Assembly (NCBI RefSeq): GCF_001612825.1
Contig: NZ_BDBE01000056.1
Location: 1 to 36,644, forward strand
Reading direction: 5' to 3'
Source of the DNA: Nocardia caishijiensis NBRC 108228
GTDB taxonomy: Bacteria; Actinomycetota; Actinomycetes; Mycobacteriales; Mycobacteriaceae
DNA: 36,644 nucleotides
In this document: one piece after another, positions 22,564 through 31,366 of the stretch
Numbering within the stretch: the stretch's first letter is position 1
Layout of the letters: the number at the start of each line of letters is the position of its first letter
Notes under the pieces: model-generated
Seen by the model: only the letters and a program-made list of their open reading frames with translations
Told to the model about the DNA's origin: nothing
Databases searched by the model: none
Translations under genes and position numbers: made by a program

Positions 22564-23409
22564 ATGTCGACCGATCTGCATTCCGCGAAGACGGATTCCG
22601 CTACCCAGATCGTCCGCGAGAACTTCACCGCCACGGTGGTGTCGTCGCTGCGGACCTTCGGACGCGCGGTCGACCTGGCGCAGGAGTCGGTCACCGGCAC
22701 CGTCGCCGACGTGGCCCGCCGCAAGTTCCAATGGCGCGAGACGCTCGTGCAGGCCTGGCGCCTCATCACCGTCACCGCCATTCCGGCCGTACTCATGGCG
22801 ATCCCGTTCGGCGTGATCGTCTCGGTGCAGGTGGGCAACCTCATCCACAGCCTCGGCGCCGACTCCATGCTCGGCGCCACCGGCGGCCTCGGTGTCATCA
22901 AGCAGGGTGCCCCCATCGCGACCGGCTTCCTGTTGGGCGGCGCGGGCGCGGCGGCCATCGCGGCCGACCTGGGCGCGAGGACCATCCGCGAGGAGATCGA
23001 CGCGCTCAACACGATGGGCATCAGCCCGGTGCACCGGCTGGTGATCCCGCGCATGATGGCGATGCTGATCGTCGCCCCGATGCTCAACGTGCTCATCATC
23101 TTCGTCGGCGTGCTCGCGGGTTACGCGGTGGCGGTCGGTGGGCAGGGTGTGACACCCGGCAGCTACTGGTCGACCTTCGGTTCGTTCGCGACCGCTGGCG
23201 ATGTGTGGGTGTCGCTGCTCAAGGCCCTGATCTTCGGCTTCCTCGTGGTCGTCATCTCGTGCCAGCGTGGGCTGGAGGCCAAGGGCGGGCCGCGCGGCGT
23301 GGCCGACGCGGTGAACGCGGCGGTGGTGCTCTCGGTGGTCTCCATCGCGATCGTGAACCTGCTGGCCACCCAGATCAGCGCCATGTTCCTGCCGACGAAG
23401 TTGGCGTGA
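22564..23409 (+). CDS. MCE-associated permease YrbE-A (MlaE family)
   Basis: First gene of the mce operon. The 281-residue protein is a MlaE-type ABC permease that pairs with YrbE-B and a separately encoded ATPase (MceG/Mkl) to drive lipid import through the Mce proteins. About five or six hydrophobic segments follow residue 60. The conserved stretch A-A-A-I-A-A-D-L-G-A-R-T-I-R-E-E-I-D-A-L-N-T-M-G-I is the coupling helix region of the family. The ATG at 22564 has GGAGG 8 nt upstream. The stop overlaps the next ATG by one base (TGATG). Confidence 0.93.
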   Translation: MSTDLHSAKTDSATQIVRENFTATVVSSLRTFGRAVDLAQESVTGTVADVARRKFQWRETLVQAWRLITVTAIPAVLMAIPFGVIVSVQVGNLIHSLGADSMLGATGGLGVIKQGAPIATGFLLGGAGAAAIAADLGARTIREEIDALNTMGISPVHRLVIPRMMAMLIVAPMLNVLIIFVGVLAGYAVAVGGQGVTPGSYWSTFGSFATAGDVWVSLLKALIFGFLVVVISCQRGLEAKGGPRGVADAVNAAVVLSVVSIAIVNLLATQISAMFLPTKLA

Positions 23410-24275
23410 TGGCTGCCTCCTCCTATCTCCCCACTTCGCTGCACTGGCTGCGCACACCCGCGCGCCTGGGCAAACGGATCGTCGGCGCGGGCGAGGCGCT
23501 CGGCTTCGTCGCCGTGTTCGTCTGGCAGGTGCTGTCCTCGGTGCCGCTCACGCTGCGCCGCTACCGCGACGAGACACTGCGCGCGGTCACCGACATGACC
23601 TGGGGTCGTGGCTCGATCATCGTCGGCGGCGGCACCGTGCCGATGATGATCGTGCTCGGCCTGGTGATGGGCGCCTCGGTGGGCGTCGAGTCCTTCGCGT
23701 CGCTGGACATGCTCGGCATGGGCCCGGTCACCGGCGTCATCTCCGCCTACGCCACCACCCGTGAGCTGGCCCCGATCGCGGCCGCCATCGGCTTCGCCGC
23801 GCAGGCCGGTTGCCGGATCACCGCCGAGATCGGCTCGATGCGCATCTCCGAGGAGATCGACGCCATCGAGGCGCTCGGCCTGCGCTCGGTGCCGTTCGTG
23901 GTGACCACCCGCGTGATCGCGGGCGCCATCGCCATCGTGCCGACCTTCCTGATCGCGCTGATCCTGTCCTACGGCGCCTGCCGCGGTCTGCTCACCATGG
24001 TCTACGGACAGTCAGCGGGCGTGTACGACCACTACTTCTTCCAGTTCATCTCCGGCTTCGACATGATCGCGGCGGTCATCAAGGTCGCCGTGTTCGGCAC
24101 GGTCGTGATCCTGGTGCACAGCTACTTCGGGTTCTTCGCCACCGGCGGCCCCGAGGGCGTCGGCATCGCCTCGGGTCGCGCGGTGCGGGCCAGCTCGGTG
24201 GCCATCGTCGCCATCGACATGGTGCTGTCGATCATGCTGTGGGGCTTCAACTCGGCGATCAGTTTTACGGGGTGA
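23409..24275 (+). CDS. MCE-associated permease YrbE-B (MlaE family)
   Basis: The second permease of the mce transporter, 288 residues. It resembles YrbE-A in plan. G-C-R-I-T-A-E-I-G-S-M-R-I-S-E-E-I-D-A-I-E-A-L-G-L is the coupling region, and the membrane helices around it are well preserved. The C-terminal G-P-E-G-V-G-I-A-S-G-R-A-V-R-A-S is typical of the B subunit. The two permeases are thought to form a heterodimer in the inner membrane. It starts at ATG within TGATG and is followed 4 nt later by mceA. Confidence 0.93.
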   Translation: MAASSYLPTSLHWLRTPARLGKRIVGAGEALGFVAVFVWQVLSSVPLTLRRYRDETLRAVTDMTWGRGSIIVGGGTVPMMIVLGLVMGASVGVESFASLDMLGMGPVTGVISAYATTRELAPIAAAIGFAAQAGCRITAEIGSMRISEEIDAIEALGLRSVPFVVTTRVIAGAIAIVPTFLIALILSYGACRGLLTMVYGQSAGVYDHYFFQFISGFDMIAAVIKVAVFGTVVILVHSYFGFFATGGPEGVGIASGRAVRASSVAIVAIDMVLSIMLWGFNSAISFTG

Positions 24276-24279
24276 GCTA

Positions 24280-25311
24280 GTGCCGAACTACGGAATGCCC
24301 GGCGTCGCGGCGAGTCGGCGCACCTCGCGCCTGACCGGTGCGGTCATCCTCGCGGTGATCGCGGTTGTCGCGCTCGGTTACGTCACGTACACGAACGTGC
24401 GCTCGGAGGACGGGCTGCGGATCGCGCTGCGCACCGAACATCTCGGTGACGGCATCGAATCGGGCAGTCAGGTCCGCATCGACGGCGTCACCGTCGGCGA
24501 GGTCGCCGAGGTGACCCCCGGCGAGCGCGGCACCCAGCGGATCGCGCTGCTGCTCGACGAGAACCGGCTGCACGGCATCGACGACAGCCTCGCCATCGAC
24601 TACGCGCCGACCAACCTGTTCGGCATCGCCGAGATCGAGCTGCGGCGCGGCCCCGGCGGCGCCCCGCTGCGCGCCGGTTCGGTGCTCGACCTGACCGGCC
24701 CGAACAACGGCCGGGTGTACGACGCGACGATGAGCGCGATCCTGCGCAGCCTGTCGCAGGTCGGCATGACGGTGACGAGCCCGCAGATGGCGACGGTGAT
24801 CTCCCAGCTCGCCGCCGACTTCAAGGCCTTCACCCCGCTCGTCCAGGCCCTCATCACGGTGGCCAAGACGATCGCCGACAACCAGGACGTCGCGCCCTCG
24901 GAACTGTTCGGCAAGCTCGGTCCCGCCTTCGACGGCGGCGGCCAGTTCGCGGGCGCGACCATGCAGGTGATCGACCAGCTCAGCGAGATCAAGGTGACCC
25001 AGACCGACAAGGATCGCTACGACATCGGTGTCGGCGTGATCGGCGGCAGCCTGCTGCCCGCCCTGACCACCACCCTGAGCACCGCGGGCGGTCATTTCGC
25101 CGAGTCGACCGACATGCTCGCGCCGATGCTGCTCGCGCTGGCGCAGATGTCGCCGAACTCGCGCAACACCGGCGCCGAACTCAGCGCGCTGCTGCGGAAC
25201 CTGCGCGGCGCCATGCCCGACGGCCCCGACGGGCCGGTGCTCAACCTCGATGTCGAGCTCAGCGGTGTGCCCGCCATCGCGGTCCCGCTGTTCGGAAAGG
25301 GCGGTGCGTGA
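24280..25311 (+). CDS. mceA: Mce protein A
   Basis: The 343-residue protein has one N-terminal membrane anchor (about 20-37), then an MCE/MlaD beta-barrel domain, about 40-125. The MCE signature is G-D-G-I-E-S-G-S-Q-V-R-I-D-G-V-T-V-G-E-V. A long helical region follows, which in known Mce systems bundles into a tunnel across the periplasm. As one of six different subunits it would form the substrate channel between the membranes. GTG start with GGGGTGAG upstream. The stop overlaps mceB by one base. Confidence 0.92.
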   Translation: MPNYGMPGVAASRRTSRLTGAVILAVIAVVALGYVTYTNVRSEDGLRIALRTEHLGDGIESGSQVRIDGVTVGEVAEVTPGERGTQRIALLLDENRLHGIDDSLAIDYAPTNLFGIAEIELRRGPGGAPLRAGSVLDLTGPNNGRVYDATMSAILRSLSQVGMTVTSPQMATVISQLAADFKAFTPLVQALITVAKTIADNQDVAPSELFGKLGPAFDGGGQFAGATMQVIDQLSEIKVTQTDKDRYDIGVGVIGGSLLPALTTTLSTAGGHFAESTDMLAPMLLALAQMSPNSRNTGAELSALLRNLRGAMPDGPDGPVLNLDVELSGVPAIAVPLFGKGGA

Positions 25312-26315
25312 TGAAGATTCGCGGTGTCGCACTGCGCCTCGGCGTGTTCGCGCTGGTGATGGTCGCCGTGCTCGGTCTGGTGTTCACGCTCATCAAACGT
25401 CCCGTCTCCGGTGACACCAACGCCCACGACGTGCTGTTCACCGACGCCAACGGCCTCAAGGTCGGCAACGACGTGCGTATGTTCGGTGTGCAGGTGGGCA
25501 AGGTCGAGAAGATCGGCCTCGAGGGCGACAAGGCCAAGGTGCGCCTGACGGTCAAGACCGATACGCCGATCTACGACAACTCCAAGTTGGCCATCCGCTA
25601 CCAGAACCTCACCGGCCAGCGCTACGTCGACCTGCAGCAGGCGCCCAACCCGGGTACCCGCATCGCCGCCGGTGCCCGCATCGGCGCGCACATGACCGTG
25701 CCGTCCTTCGACGTGACCAGCCTGTTCAGCGGGTTGAAGCCGGTGCTGGCGACGTTGTCGCCCGAGGCGATCAACCAGTTCACCACGAGCATGCTCGCCG
25801 TGATCGAGGGCGACGGCAGCGGCCTCGGCCCCGCGCTCACCGCCATCGATGAACTCGCCTCCTACGCCGAGAACCGGCAGCAGGTGGTCAGCACCCTCAT
25901 CCGCAACCTGTCCGATCTGGCCGACCGCCACGGTGGCCGGGTGGGTCACCTGTTGCCGCTGCTGGCCCGCCTCACCGACATCTTCGAGGCGATGCAGCGC
26001 AATATCGGCGGTGTCGCCGACTTCGCGATGAGCGCGCCGTCGGTGCTCGCGCCGGTCGACCGGCTGCTCGCCTCGCTCGGTCTGGTCGAGGGCGGCGGCG
26101 CCGACGTCGACGCGATGATCCGCGCCCTGTTCCCGAATCCGCAGGAGGCCGTGGAGGTCTTCGGTCGCCTGCCCGGTCTGCTGGCCACGGTCGACTCCTC
26201 GCTCTCGCGCGGCTTCACCGACTTCACACCGCACTGCAGCAACGGCGCCGCCGAGGTGCCCGCGCCGCTGCAGGTGCTGATCGCCGGACAGAAGGTCACC
26301 GTATGCAACCGCTGA
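25311..26315 (+). CDS. mceB: Mce protein B
   Basis: The 334-residue protein has an N-terminal anchor (about 8-28), then the MCE domain with D-A-N-G-L-K-V-G-N-D-V-R-M-F-G-V-Q-V-G-K-V and I-R-Y-Q-N-L-T-G-Q-R-Y-V-D-L, a pattern typical of MceB. The helical part is followed by a C-terminal segment with two cysteines (T-P-H-C-S-N and V-T-V-C-N-R), probably a disulfide outside the cytoplasm. The ATG at 25311 overlaps the mceA stop; a GTG one codon upstream is equally possible. The last 13 bases overlap mceC. Confidence 0.92.
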   Translation: MKIRGVALRLGVFALVMVAVLGLVFTLIKRPVSGDTNAHDVLFTDANGLKVGNDVRMFGVQVGKVEKIGLEGDKAKVRLTVKTDTPIYDNSKLAIRYQNLTGQRYVDLQQAPNPGTRIAAGARIGAHMTVPSFDVTSLFSGLKPVLATLSPEAINQFTTSMLAVIEGDGSGLGPALTAIDELASYAENRQQVVSTLIRNLSDLADRHGGRVGHLLPLLARLTDIFEAMQRNIGGVADFAMSAPSVLAPVDRLLASLGLVEGGGADVDAMIRALFPNPQEAVEVFGRLPGLLATVDSSLSRGFTDFTPHCSNGAAEVPAPLQVLIAGQKVTVCNR

Positions 26316-27310
26316 AATTCTTCTCCGGCGATCGGCCGATCCTCGACGAAGCGGGCAAACGCGCCCGTGAGCTGCGGATGGGCATCATCGGCCTGACCGC
26401 GGTCGTGCTGTTCGTGATCGCCGCGGGCGTGGTGTACGTGGTGCCGCTGGGCAAGCACACCTACACCGCCGAGCTCACCGAGGCGCAGTCGGTGCGTGAG
26501 GGCGACGACGTGCGCCTGGCCGGAATCTCGGTCGGCAGCGTCACCTCGCTGGAGCTGAAGCCCGACAAGGTCGTCATGCGGTTCACCGTGAACAACGACG
26601 TGTTCGTCGGCGACCAGACCTCCCTGGATGTCCGGATGCTCACCGTCGTCGGCGGCCACTACGTCGCGCTGTACCCCGCGGGTTCGGAGCCGCTGGGCGA
26701 TGAGGCGATTCCCGCCGACCGAATCCGCCTGCCCTACAGCCTGATCGAGACCTTCCAGGACGCCACCGCGCCGCTGGCAGCCGTCGACGGCGCGACGGTT
26801 CGCGAGAACCTCGCCGCGGCCAACACCGCGTTGCAGAACTCGCCCGAGGCGCTGCGCACCACCTTGGACACGGTCGGCAAGTACGTCGACATGCTCGACC
26901 GGCAGCGCTCGCAGGTGTCGAAGTCCATCGCGATCCTCGACGAGTACATCTCCATGTACGACGGCGCCAAGTCCGATCTCGGCAGGCTGATGAACAACGT
27001 CAATCTGCTCGAGGACGTGCTGCTGAGCAAGCAGGCCGAGGCGGCCGAGGCGGTCCGGCTGCTCGTGTCGGTGGTCAACCGCCTCGCCACCCTGGCCCCC
27101 GGCTGGGAGTCGACGCTGAAACCGCAGGCACAGGCCCTGGCCGAGGCGTTGCCCCGCTTGCAGGAGCTCACCGGGCGGTTCGAGCCGGTGATCGGGACGG
27201 TGCACGAATTGCAGACCAAGTTGTCGCAGCTGGTGACACCCGAGGCCGGTGTGGTCGTCGACCAGTCGGACGCGCGGGTGTGTGTGCCGCTGCCGGGGAA
27301 GGCGTGCTGA
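26303..27310 (+). CDS. mceC: Mce protein C
   Basis: The 335-residue protein has an anchor at about 27-48 and an MCE domain with A-Q-S-V-R-E-G-D-D-V-R-L-A-G-I-S-V-G-S-V and M-L-T-V-V-G-G-H-Y-V-A-L-Y-P. A long helical region (about 150-300) follows, rich in Q, S and L heptads, such as M-L-D-R-Q-R-S-Q-V-S-K-S-I-A-I-L-D-E-Y. The two C-terminal cysteines match those in neighbouring subunits. The ATG lies inside the end of mceB; the TGA overlaps the ATG of mceD (TGATG). Confidence 0.92.
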   Translation: MQPLKFFSGDRPILDEAGKRARELRMGIIGLTAVVLFVIAAGVVYVVPLGKHTYTAELTEAQSVREGDDVRLAGISVGSVTSLELKPDKVVMRFTVNNDVFVGDQTSLDVRMLTVVGGHYVALYPAGSEPLGDEAIPADRIRLPYSLIETFQDATAPLAAVDGATVRENLAAANTALQNSPEALRTTLDTVGKYVDMLDRQRSQVSKSIAILDEYISMYDGAKSDLGRLMNNVNLLEDVLLSKQAEAAEAVRLLVSVVNRLATLAPGWESTLKPQAQALAEALPRLQELTGRFEPVIGTVHELQTKLSQLVTPEAGVVVDQSDARVCVPLPGKAC

Positions 27311-28398
27311 TGCTGAAAAAGCTCCTCGGGTCCCAGGCGTTCATGTCGATCGCCGGTGTGGCCGTGCTCGTCGCGCTGGTGACCGGCGGTTACTTCATCG
27401 CCTTCGATCCGCTGAAGAAGACCCAATCCTATTGCGCCCTCATGCCCGACGCGGTCGGCCTGTACCCGGGCAACCACATCACGATGCGCGGTATCTCCGT
27501 CGGTGAGGTGACCTCGGTCCGCAACGAGGGTCCGAAGGTGCGCGTCGATTTCGAGGTCGACGCCCGCTACCCGGTCTACGCCGATGCCTCGGCGACCACC
27601 GTCGCGTATTCGGTTGCCGCCGACCGCAATCTGGCCGTGCTTTCCAGCGGCAAGGACACCCGCGAGTTCGAGGGTGGCTGCATCACCAAAACCCTGACTC
27701 CCAAGAGCATCACCGAAACCCTCACCGCCCTGGCGAGCCTGTCCGAGCAGCTCTCGGGCACCACTTCGGGCCAGCCGACCGCCCTCGTCGACGGCCTCGG
27801 CGCCTTGGACCGCGCGACCAAGGGCACCGGCCCGACCGTCAACGAGCTCATCACCAAGCTCGGCTCGGCGATGAACAAGCCGGATGCCGACATCGGCCAT
27901 CTCGCAGGTCTTTTCGACGCGTTCGCCTCGGTGTCCAATCGCGTCGCCGCGAACTGGGGCGACCTGCAGTCCATGCTCACCCGGCTCGCACCGCTGCTGA
28001 ACATGGCCTCCGACGACCTGCTCGGCCCGGCCACCTCGCTGTTCGACGGCCTAGGTGAACTGCTGCCGATGCTCAACGACCTCACCACCATCCTCGGTGA
28101 TCCGCTCATCGGCACCCTCGACGGCGCCGTCCCGCTGGTGAAGATGTTGCGCGCCAACGTCGGATCGCTGCGCGAGGTGGTCCTGAAGCTGCCCGCGCTG
28201 ACTTCGGCGTTCCAGAGCGCGGCGGGCGGCACCGCCATCACCTACGCCCCGCCGAAGGTGGCCCTGCCCGCGGGCGAGGCCGACCAGGTGTGCGCCGCCC
28301 TCAACGCGGTGCTGCCGGGGCAATGCCCCGATCCCGCACAGGGATTGACCGATGTGAACCTCGTGCAAGTCGTGCTCGGAATGGCAGGTGCCCGATGA
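27310..28398 (+). CDS. mceD: Mce protein D
   Basis: The 362-residue protein has an N-terminal anchor (about 12-32) and an MCE domain. The domain begins K-K-T-Q-S-Y-C-A-L-M-P-D-A-V-G-L-Y-P-G-N-H-I-T-M-R-G-I-S-V-G-E-V, a typical MceD opening that includes an early cysteine. The helical tunnel region extends from about 150 to 310. The C-terminal part carries two more cysteines (D-Q-V-C-A-A-L-N and P-G-Q-C-P-D-P). It is expected to assemble with the other five Mce subunits. Its stop overlaps mceE by four bases (ATGA). Confidence 0.92.
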   Translation: MLKKLLGSQAFMSIAGVAVLVALVTGGYFIAFDPLKKTQSYCALMPDAVGLYPGNHITMRGISVGEVTSVRNEGPKVRVDFEVDARYPVYADASATTVAYSVAADRNLAVLSSGKDTREFEGGCITKTLTPKSITETLTALASLSEQLSGTTSGQPTALVDGLGALDRATKGTGPTVNELITKLGSAMNKPDADIGHLAGLFDAFASVSNRVAANWGDLQSMLTRLAPLLNMASDDLLGPATSLFDGLGELLPMLNDLTTILGDPLIGTLDGAVPLVKMLRANVGSLREVVLKLPALTSAFQSAAGGTAITYAPPKVALPAGEADQVCAALNAVLPGQCPDPAQGLTDVNLVQVVLGMAGAR

Positions 28399-29447
28399 AC
28401 AGGACACGGAAGAGTATGCGGCGCACCATGATCGCGCTGGTCGTCGCCGCCGGGCTCGCGGTCGGCGGCTGCGGATTCGACCCCGCCGACGTGCCCGTCC
28501 CCGGATCGTCGGTCAGCGGTGACACCTATCGCGTGCACATCGAGTTCGCCAGCGCGCTGAACCTGCCGTCGAAGTCGAAGGTGATCGCCAACGGCGCCGA
28601 GATCGGTACCGTCACCGACGTGCGGGTGGTCCAGCCCGCCGACGCGCCCGCCGGTCGCGGCGGGTACGTCATCGTCGAGGCCGACATCCTCGAATCGGTC
28701 TCGCTGCCCGGTTCAACCATCGCCGAACTGCGCCAGGACACCATCCTCGGCGACATCCACGTCGCCCTGACCACGCCGAAGGACGGCTTCGGTCAGCTGC
28801 TGCGCGACGGCGGGACCATCCCCATCGAACGCACCAAACCGCCGGTGCAGCTGGAAGACACGATGGCGACCATGGCGCTGTTCGTGCAGGGCGGCGCGAT
28901 CGGTCAGCTCCAGGACATGATCGCCCGGGTGAACTCGGTGATGCCGCAGGATCCCCGCGAGACCGCGCGCATCTCGGCGGTGATGGGCGCCGACGCCGCC
29001 GACCTGGCCGCCAACCTCGACCAGGTGGACCTGCTGGTCAACGGCCTCGCCGCCAACGCCGAGATCATGCACAACATCGAAGGCGAACTCACCGATATCC
29101 TCACCCCCGAGGCGGTGCGCGCGCTGTCGGGCACCCAGGACTCCATCGCCGAGACGATGGTCATCTTCAACGCCCTCGGCCCGCTCGCACACTCGATGAC
29201 CTGGCTCGCACCGCTGGCGAATTCGGGAGACGCGGCCGCGACCGCCTTCCTGCCGCTGCTGATCGGCGCCTCGCCCGACCTGCGGAACCCGACCAATATG
29301 GCCCTGCTCACCGACCTGTTGCGCGACAAGATCATTCCCTTCGCCGAGCGCGGCCCGAAGGTGAACGTCACCGGAGTGCAGGTCTCCGAACAGGAGCAGC
29401 TGGACCAGATCGTGACCGCCCTGCGGATGATCGGAATGGTGCGATGA
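28395..29447 (+). CDS. mceE: Mce protein E, lipoprotein
   Basis: The 350-residue protein is the lipoprotein subunit. A basic start (R-T-R-K-S-M-R-R) and hydrophobic stretch lead to L-A-V-G-G-C26, where signal peptidase II would cut and Cys26 be acylated. The MCE domain follows (about 45-130): A-L-N-L-P-S-K-S-K-V-I-A-N-G-A-E-I-G-T-V-T-D-V and S-T-I-A-E-L-R-Q-D-T-I-L-G-D-I-H-V-A-L. MceE is the usual lipoprotein (LprK-like) of actinobacterial mce operons. It overlaps mceD and mceF by four bases each. Confidence 0.92.
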   Translation: MNRTRKSMRRTMIALVVAAGLAVGGCGFDPADVPVPGSSVSGDTYRVHIEFASALNLPSKSKVIANGAEIGTVTDVRVVQPADAPAGRGGYVIVEADILESVSLPGSTIAELRQDTILGDIHVALTTPKDGFGQLLRDGGTIPIERTKPPVQLEDTMATMALFVQGGAIGQLQDMIARVNSVMPQDPRETARISAVMGADAADLAANLDQVDLLVNGLAANAEIMHNIEGELTDILTPEAVRALSGTQDSIAETMVIFNALGPLAHSMTWLAPLANSGDAAATAFLPLLIGASPDLRNPTNMALLTDLLRDKIIPFAERGPKVNVTGVQVSEQEQLDQIVTALRMIGMVR

Positions 29448-30397
29448 AGATCGGAGCACTCGCCTCGCTCAGCGGCATCGCCGCCATCACCGTGCTCGGC
29501 GCGACCTATCTGACCTTCGGCGTGGTGCGGGTCGACCCGCTGGCCGACTACACCGAGGCCTCGCTCGAGGTCGCCGACTCGGGCGGGCTCAGCGTCGGAT
29601 CACCGATCCTGTTGACCGGCATCGAGATCGGCGAGGTCACCGCCGTCGACACCGACCCGCGCGGTGGGGTGCGCGTCGGCTTCCGCGTGGGCGCCGACCA
29701 CAAGGTGCCGATGAGCAGCATCGTCACCATCGAACACCTGTCGTCGCTCGGCGAGCCGTTCGTGCAGTTCGTGCCGCCGACCGCCGACGGCCCGTACCTG
29801 ACCGACGGACAGCGGCTGGCGGGGGAGAACGTGCGAACCCCGATGTCGATTCCCGAGGTGGCGCGGCTGGTCACCAAGACCGTCGAACAGCTCGACCCGA
29901 CCGTGGTCGACTCCCTGGTCGGCACCCTCGGTACCGCCATGGTCGGCACCGAGAACGTGATCCCCGAACTGGCCCGCGCCGGTGACCTGCTCGCCGCCGC
30001 CATCATGAGCCGCGCGCCCGCCATCGCCGAACTGCAGAACAACTTCGAATACGTCTCCGGTGACATCGCCTGGGCCGGTCCGGCGACCTCGGCCGCCGCG
30101 CCCGCGTTCGTCCGCCTGAGCCAGGTGATCGACCAGTTCGTCGAATCCGTCGGCCGCGCCACCGAGGGCGACCCGGAGATGTATCTGCGCGACGGTGGCC
30201 TGGTCCCGGTCCTGAACGAGTTGGTGGCGAAGCTGAACGAGATCGGTCCCGAGCTGTCGGCCCTGTTGCCCGCGCTGCGCCCGCTCACCGAGGCGGTCAC
30301 CGCCACCGGTCCACAACTGGATCTGAGCGCGCTGGTCGCCCAGGCGCTGCACAACACCGACGCCGATTCCGTGAAGGTCAGGGTCGCGATCAAGTAA
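29444..30397 (+). CDS. mceF: Mce protein F
   Basis: The 317-residue last Mce subunit has an N-terminal anchor (about 8-28), then an MCE domain with G-G-L-S-V-G-S-P-I-L-L-T-G-I-E-I-G-E-V and I-E-H-L-S-S-L-G-E-P-F-V-Q-F. The helical region continues to the end. It is shorter than many MceF proteins, which often exceed 400 residues, because it lacks a long Pro-rich tail. A separate proline-rich gene follows at 30529. The ATG overlaps the mceE stop (ATGA). Confidence 0.9.
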   Translation: MKIGALASLSGIAAITVLGATYLTFGVVRVDPLADYTEASLEVADSGGLSVGSPILLTGIEIGEVTAVDTDPRGGVRVGFRVGADHKVPMSSIVTIEHLSSLGEPFVQFVPPTADGPYLTDGQRLAGENVRTPMSIPEVARLVTKTVEQLDPTVVDSLVGTLGTAMVGTENVIPELARAGDLLAAAIMSRAPAIAELQNNFEYVSGDIAWAGPATSAAAPAFVRLSQVIDQFVESVGRATEGDPEMYLRDGGLVPVLNELVAKLNEIGPELSALLPALRPLTEAVTATGPQLDLSALVAQALHNTDADSVKVRVAIK

Positions 30398-30409
30398 ATA
30401 TTCGGCAAC

Positions 30410-30440
30410 CGCTGTGTATAGGTATCGGCCCTGCACAGCG
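30410..30440 (+). terminator. Weak hairpin after mceF
   Basis: CGCTGTG (30410-30416) and CACAGCG (30434-30440) form a 7-bp perfect stem with a 17-nt loop, starting 13 nt after the mceF stop. No T tract follows. It may reduce readthrough into the proline-rich gene, but the large loop makes this uncertain. Confidence 0.25.
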
Positions 30441-30528
30441 ATAGTGGCCCGAACGCGGTCGGCCTGCGAGCAACTCTGCGGTAGCCTCCCTGAACGAGGG
30501 AGTCCAAGTCCGCGGCGAAGGCGGTGCG

Positions 30529-31158
30529 ATGGCAGGCAGCAGCGAGGGCCCCGACGAGGAGCCCGCCAGCAGTACCCGGACGATCGCGATCGCGGCAGTG
30601 CTCGCCGCACTGCTCGCCCTGGTGGTCGCGGTGGGTCTGGTGTTGCGCGCGAATCAGGGTGACGACGACAACTCCGACGTCGACCCGATGGGGTCGAACG
30701 GTCTGTCGGTCGACGGTCAGCAGGTCAGCGACACAGACCTCGACCCGCCCTGGCCTGCCCGGCGCGTGGGCGGCAACTGCTCGGCGGGCGGCATCGTCGC
30801 CCACTGGCAGGTCGACGACGACGGCACCTGGCGCTGCACAGCAGGCGCACCGGACACCCCCGCACCGCCGCAGCCCGCTCCTCCTCCGCCGCCGGAACCG
30901 CTGCCGGTGGACCTCCCGCCACCCCCGCCCGAGGAACCCTACGTACCGCCGCCCCCGGCCGCCGCACCGCCGCCGCCGGTCTACGAACCGCACTACGAAC
31001 CCCCGGCCTTCGAGCCGCCGCCACCCCCCGAACCGGCCCCCGAGCCCATCCCCGTCCCGGAACCGGCTCCGCCGCCCCCACCCCCACCACCGGCGATCCA
31101 GCTCCCGTTCCCGCTTCCCCCGATCCTGCTTCCCCCGGCCGCGGCAACCGTGGCCTGA
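30529..31158 (+). CDS. Proline-rich membrane-anchored protein after the mce operon
   Basis: The 209-residue product is not a member of a family I recognise. It has a short acidic cytoplasmic start, one membrane helix (about 17-39), a small extracytoplasmic part with two cysteines (G-G-N-C-S-A-G-G and W-R-C-T-A), and then about 100 residues that are mostly Pro, Glu and Ala, with runs of up to eight prolines. It ends in L-P-F-P-L-P-P-I-L-L-P-P. Such tails reach into or across the cell wall. The ATG follows GAAGG. It lies 131 bp after mceF and may be an accessory part of the Mce machine or an independent wall protein. Confidence 0.7.
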   Translation: MAGSSEGPDEEPASSTRTIAIAAVLAALLALVVAVGLVLRANQGDDDNSDVDPMGSNGLSVDGQQVSDTDLDPPWPARRVGGNCSAGGIVAHWQVDDDGTWRCTAGAPDTPAPPQPAPPPPPEPLPVDLPPPPPEEPYVPPPPAAAPPPPVYEPHYEPPAFEPPPPPEPAPEPIPVPEPAPPPPPPPPAIQLPFPLPPILLPPAAATVA

Positions 31159-31169
31159 CCGTCGCGAGC

Positions 31170-31186
31170 GGCCGTTGTCGACGGCC
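31170..31186 (+). terminator. Hairpin after the proline-rich gene
   Basis: GGCCGT (31170-31175) and ACGGCC (31181-31186) form a 6-bp stem with a 5-nt loop, 11 nt after the stop codon. Flanking ACCG...CGA and TCGCGGT could add an imperfect outer stem. The rest of the 208-bp gap up to 31367 shows nothing else I can name. Confidence 0.3.
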
Positions 31187-31366
31187 ACCGCGTCGCGGTT
31201 CCCGCTGTTACTCATCCCCGCGCCCACAGCCCGCGTCGACGGACCGTCACTGGCGTCGGCCGCCACGCCGGTCTTTCCGATCCGTCCGCCTGCCCCGGCG
31301 ACGTTGCCAGGGTGCGGCGGCGGGTCTGACCGGCACAGCCCGCGCCTTCCCCGACACTGGTCAGTT

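Noticed and set aside
22468..28407. Several long open frames on the minus strand across the mce operon
   Set aside because: They mirror coding GC bias and are interrupted out of step with the plus-strand genes, which have full MCE and YrbE motifs and coupled starts.
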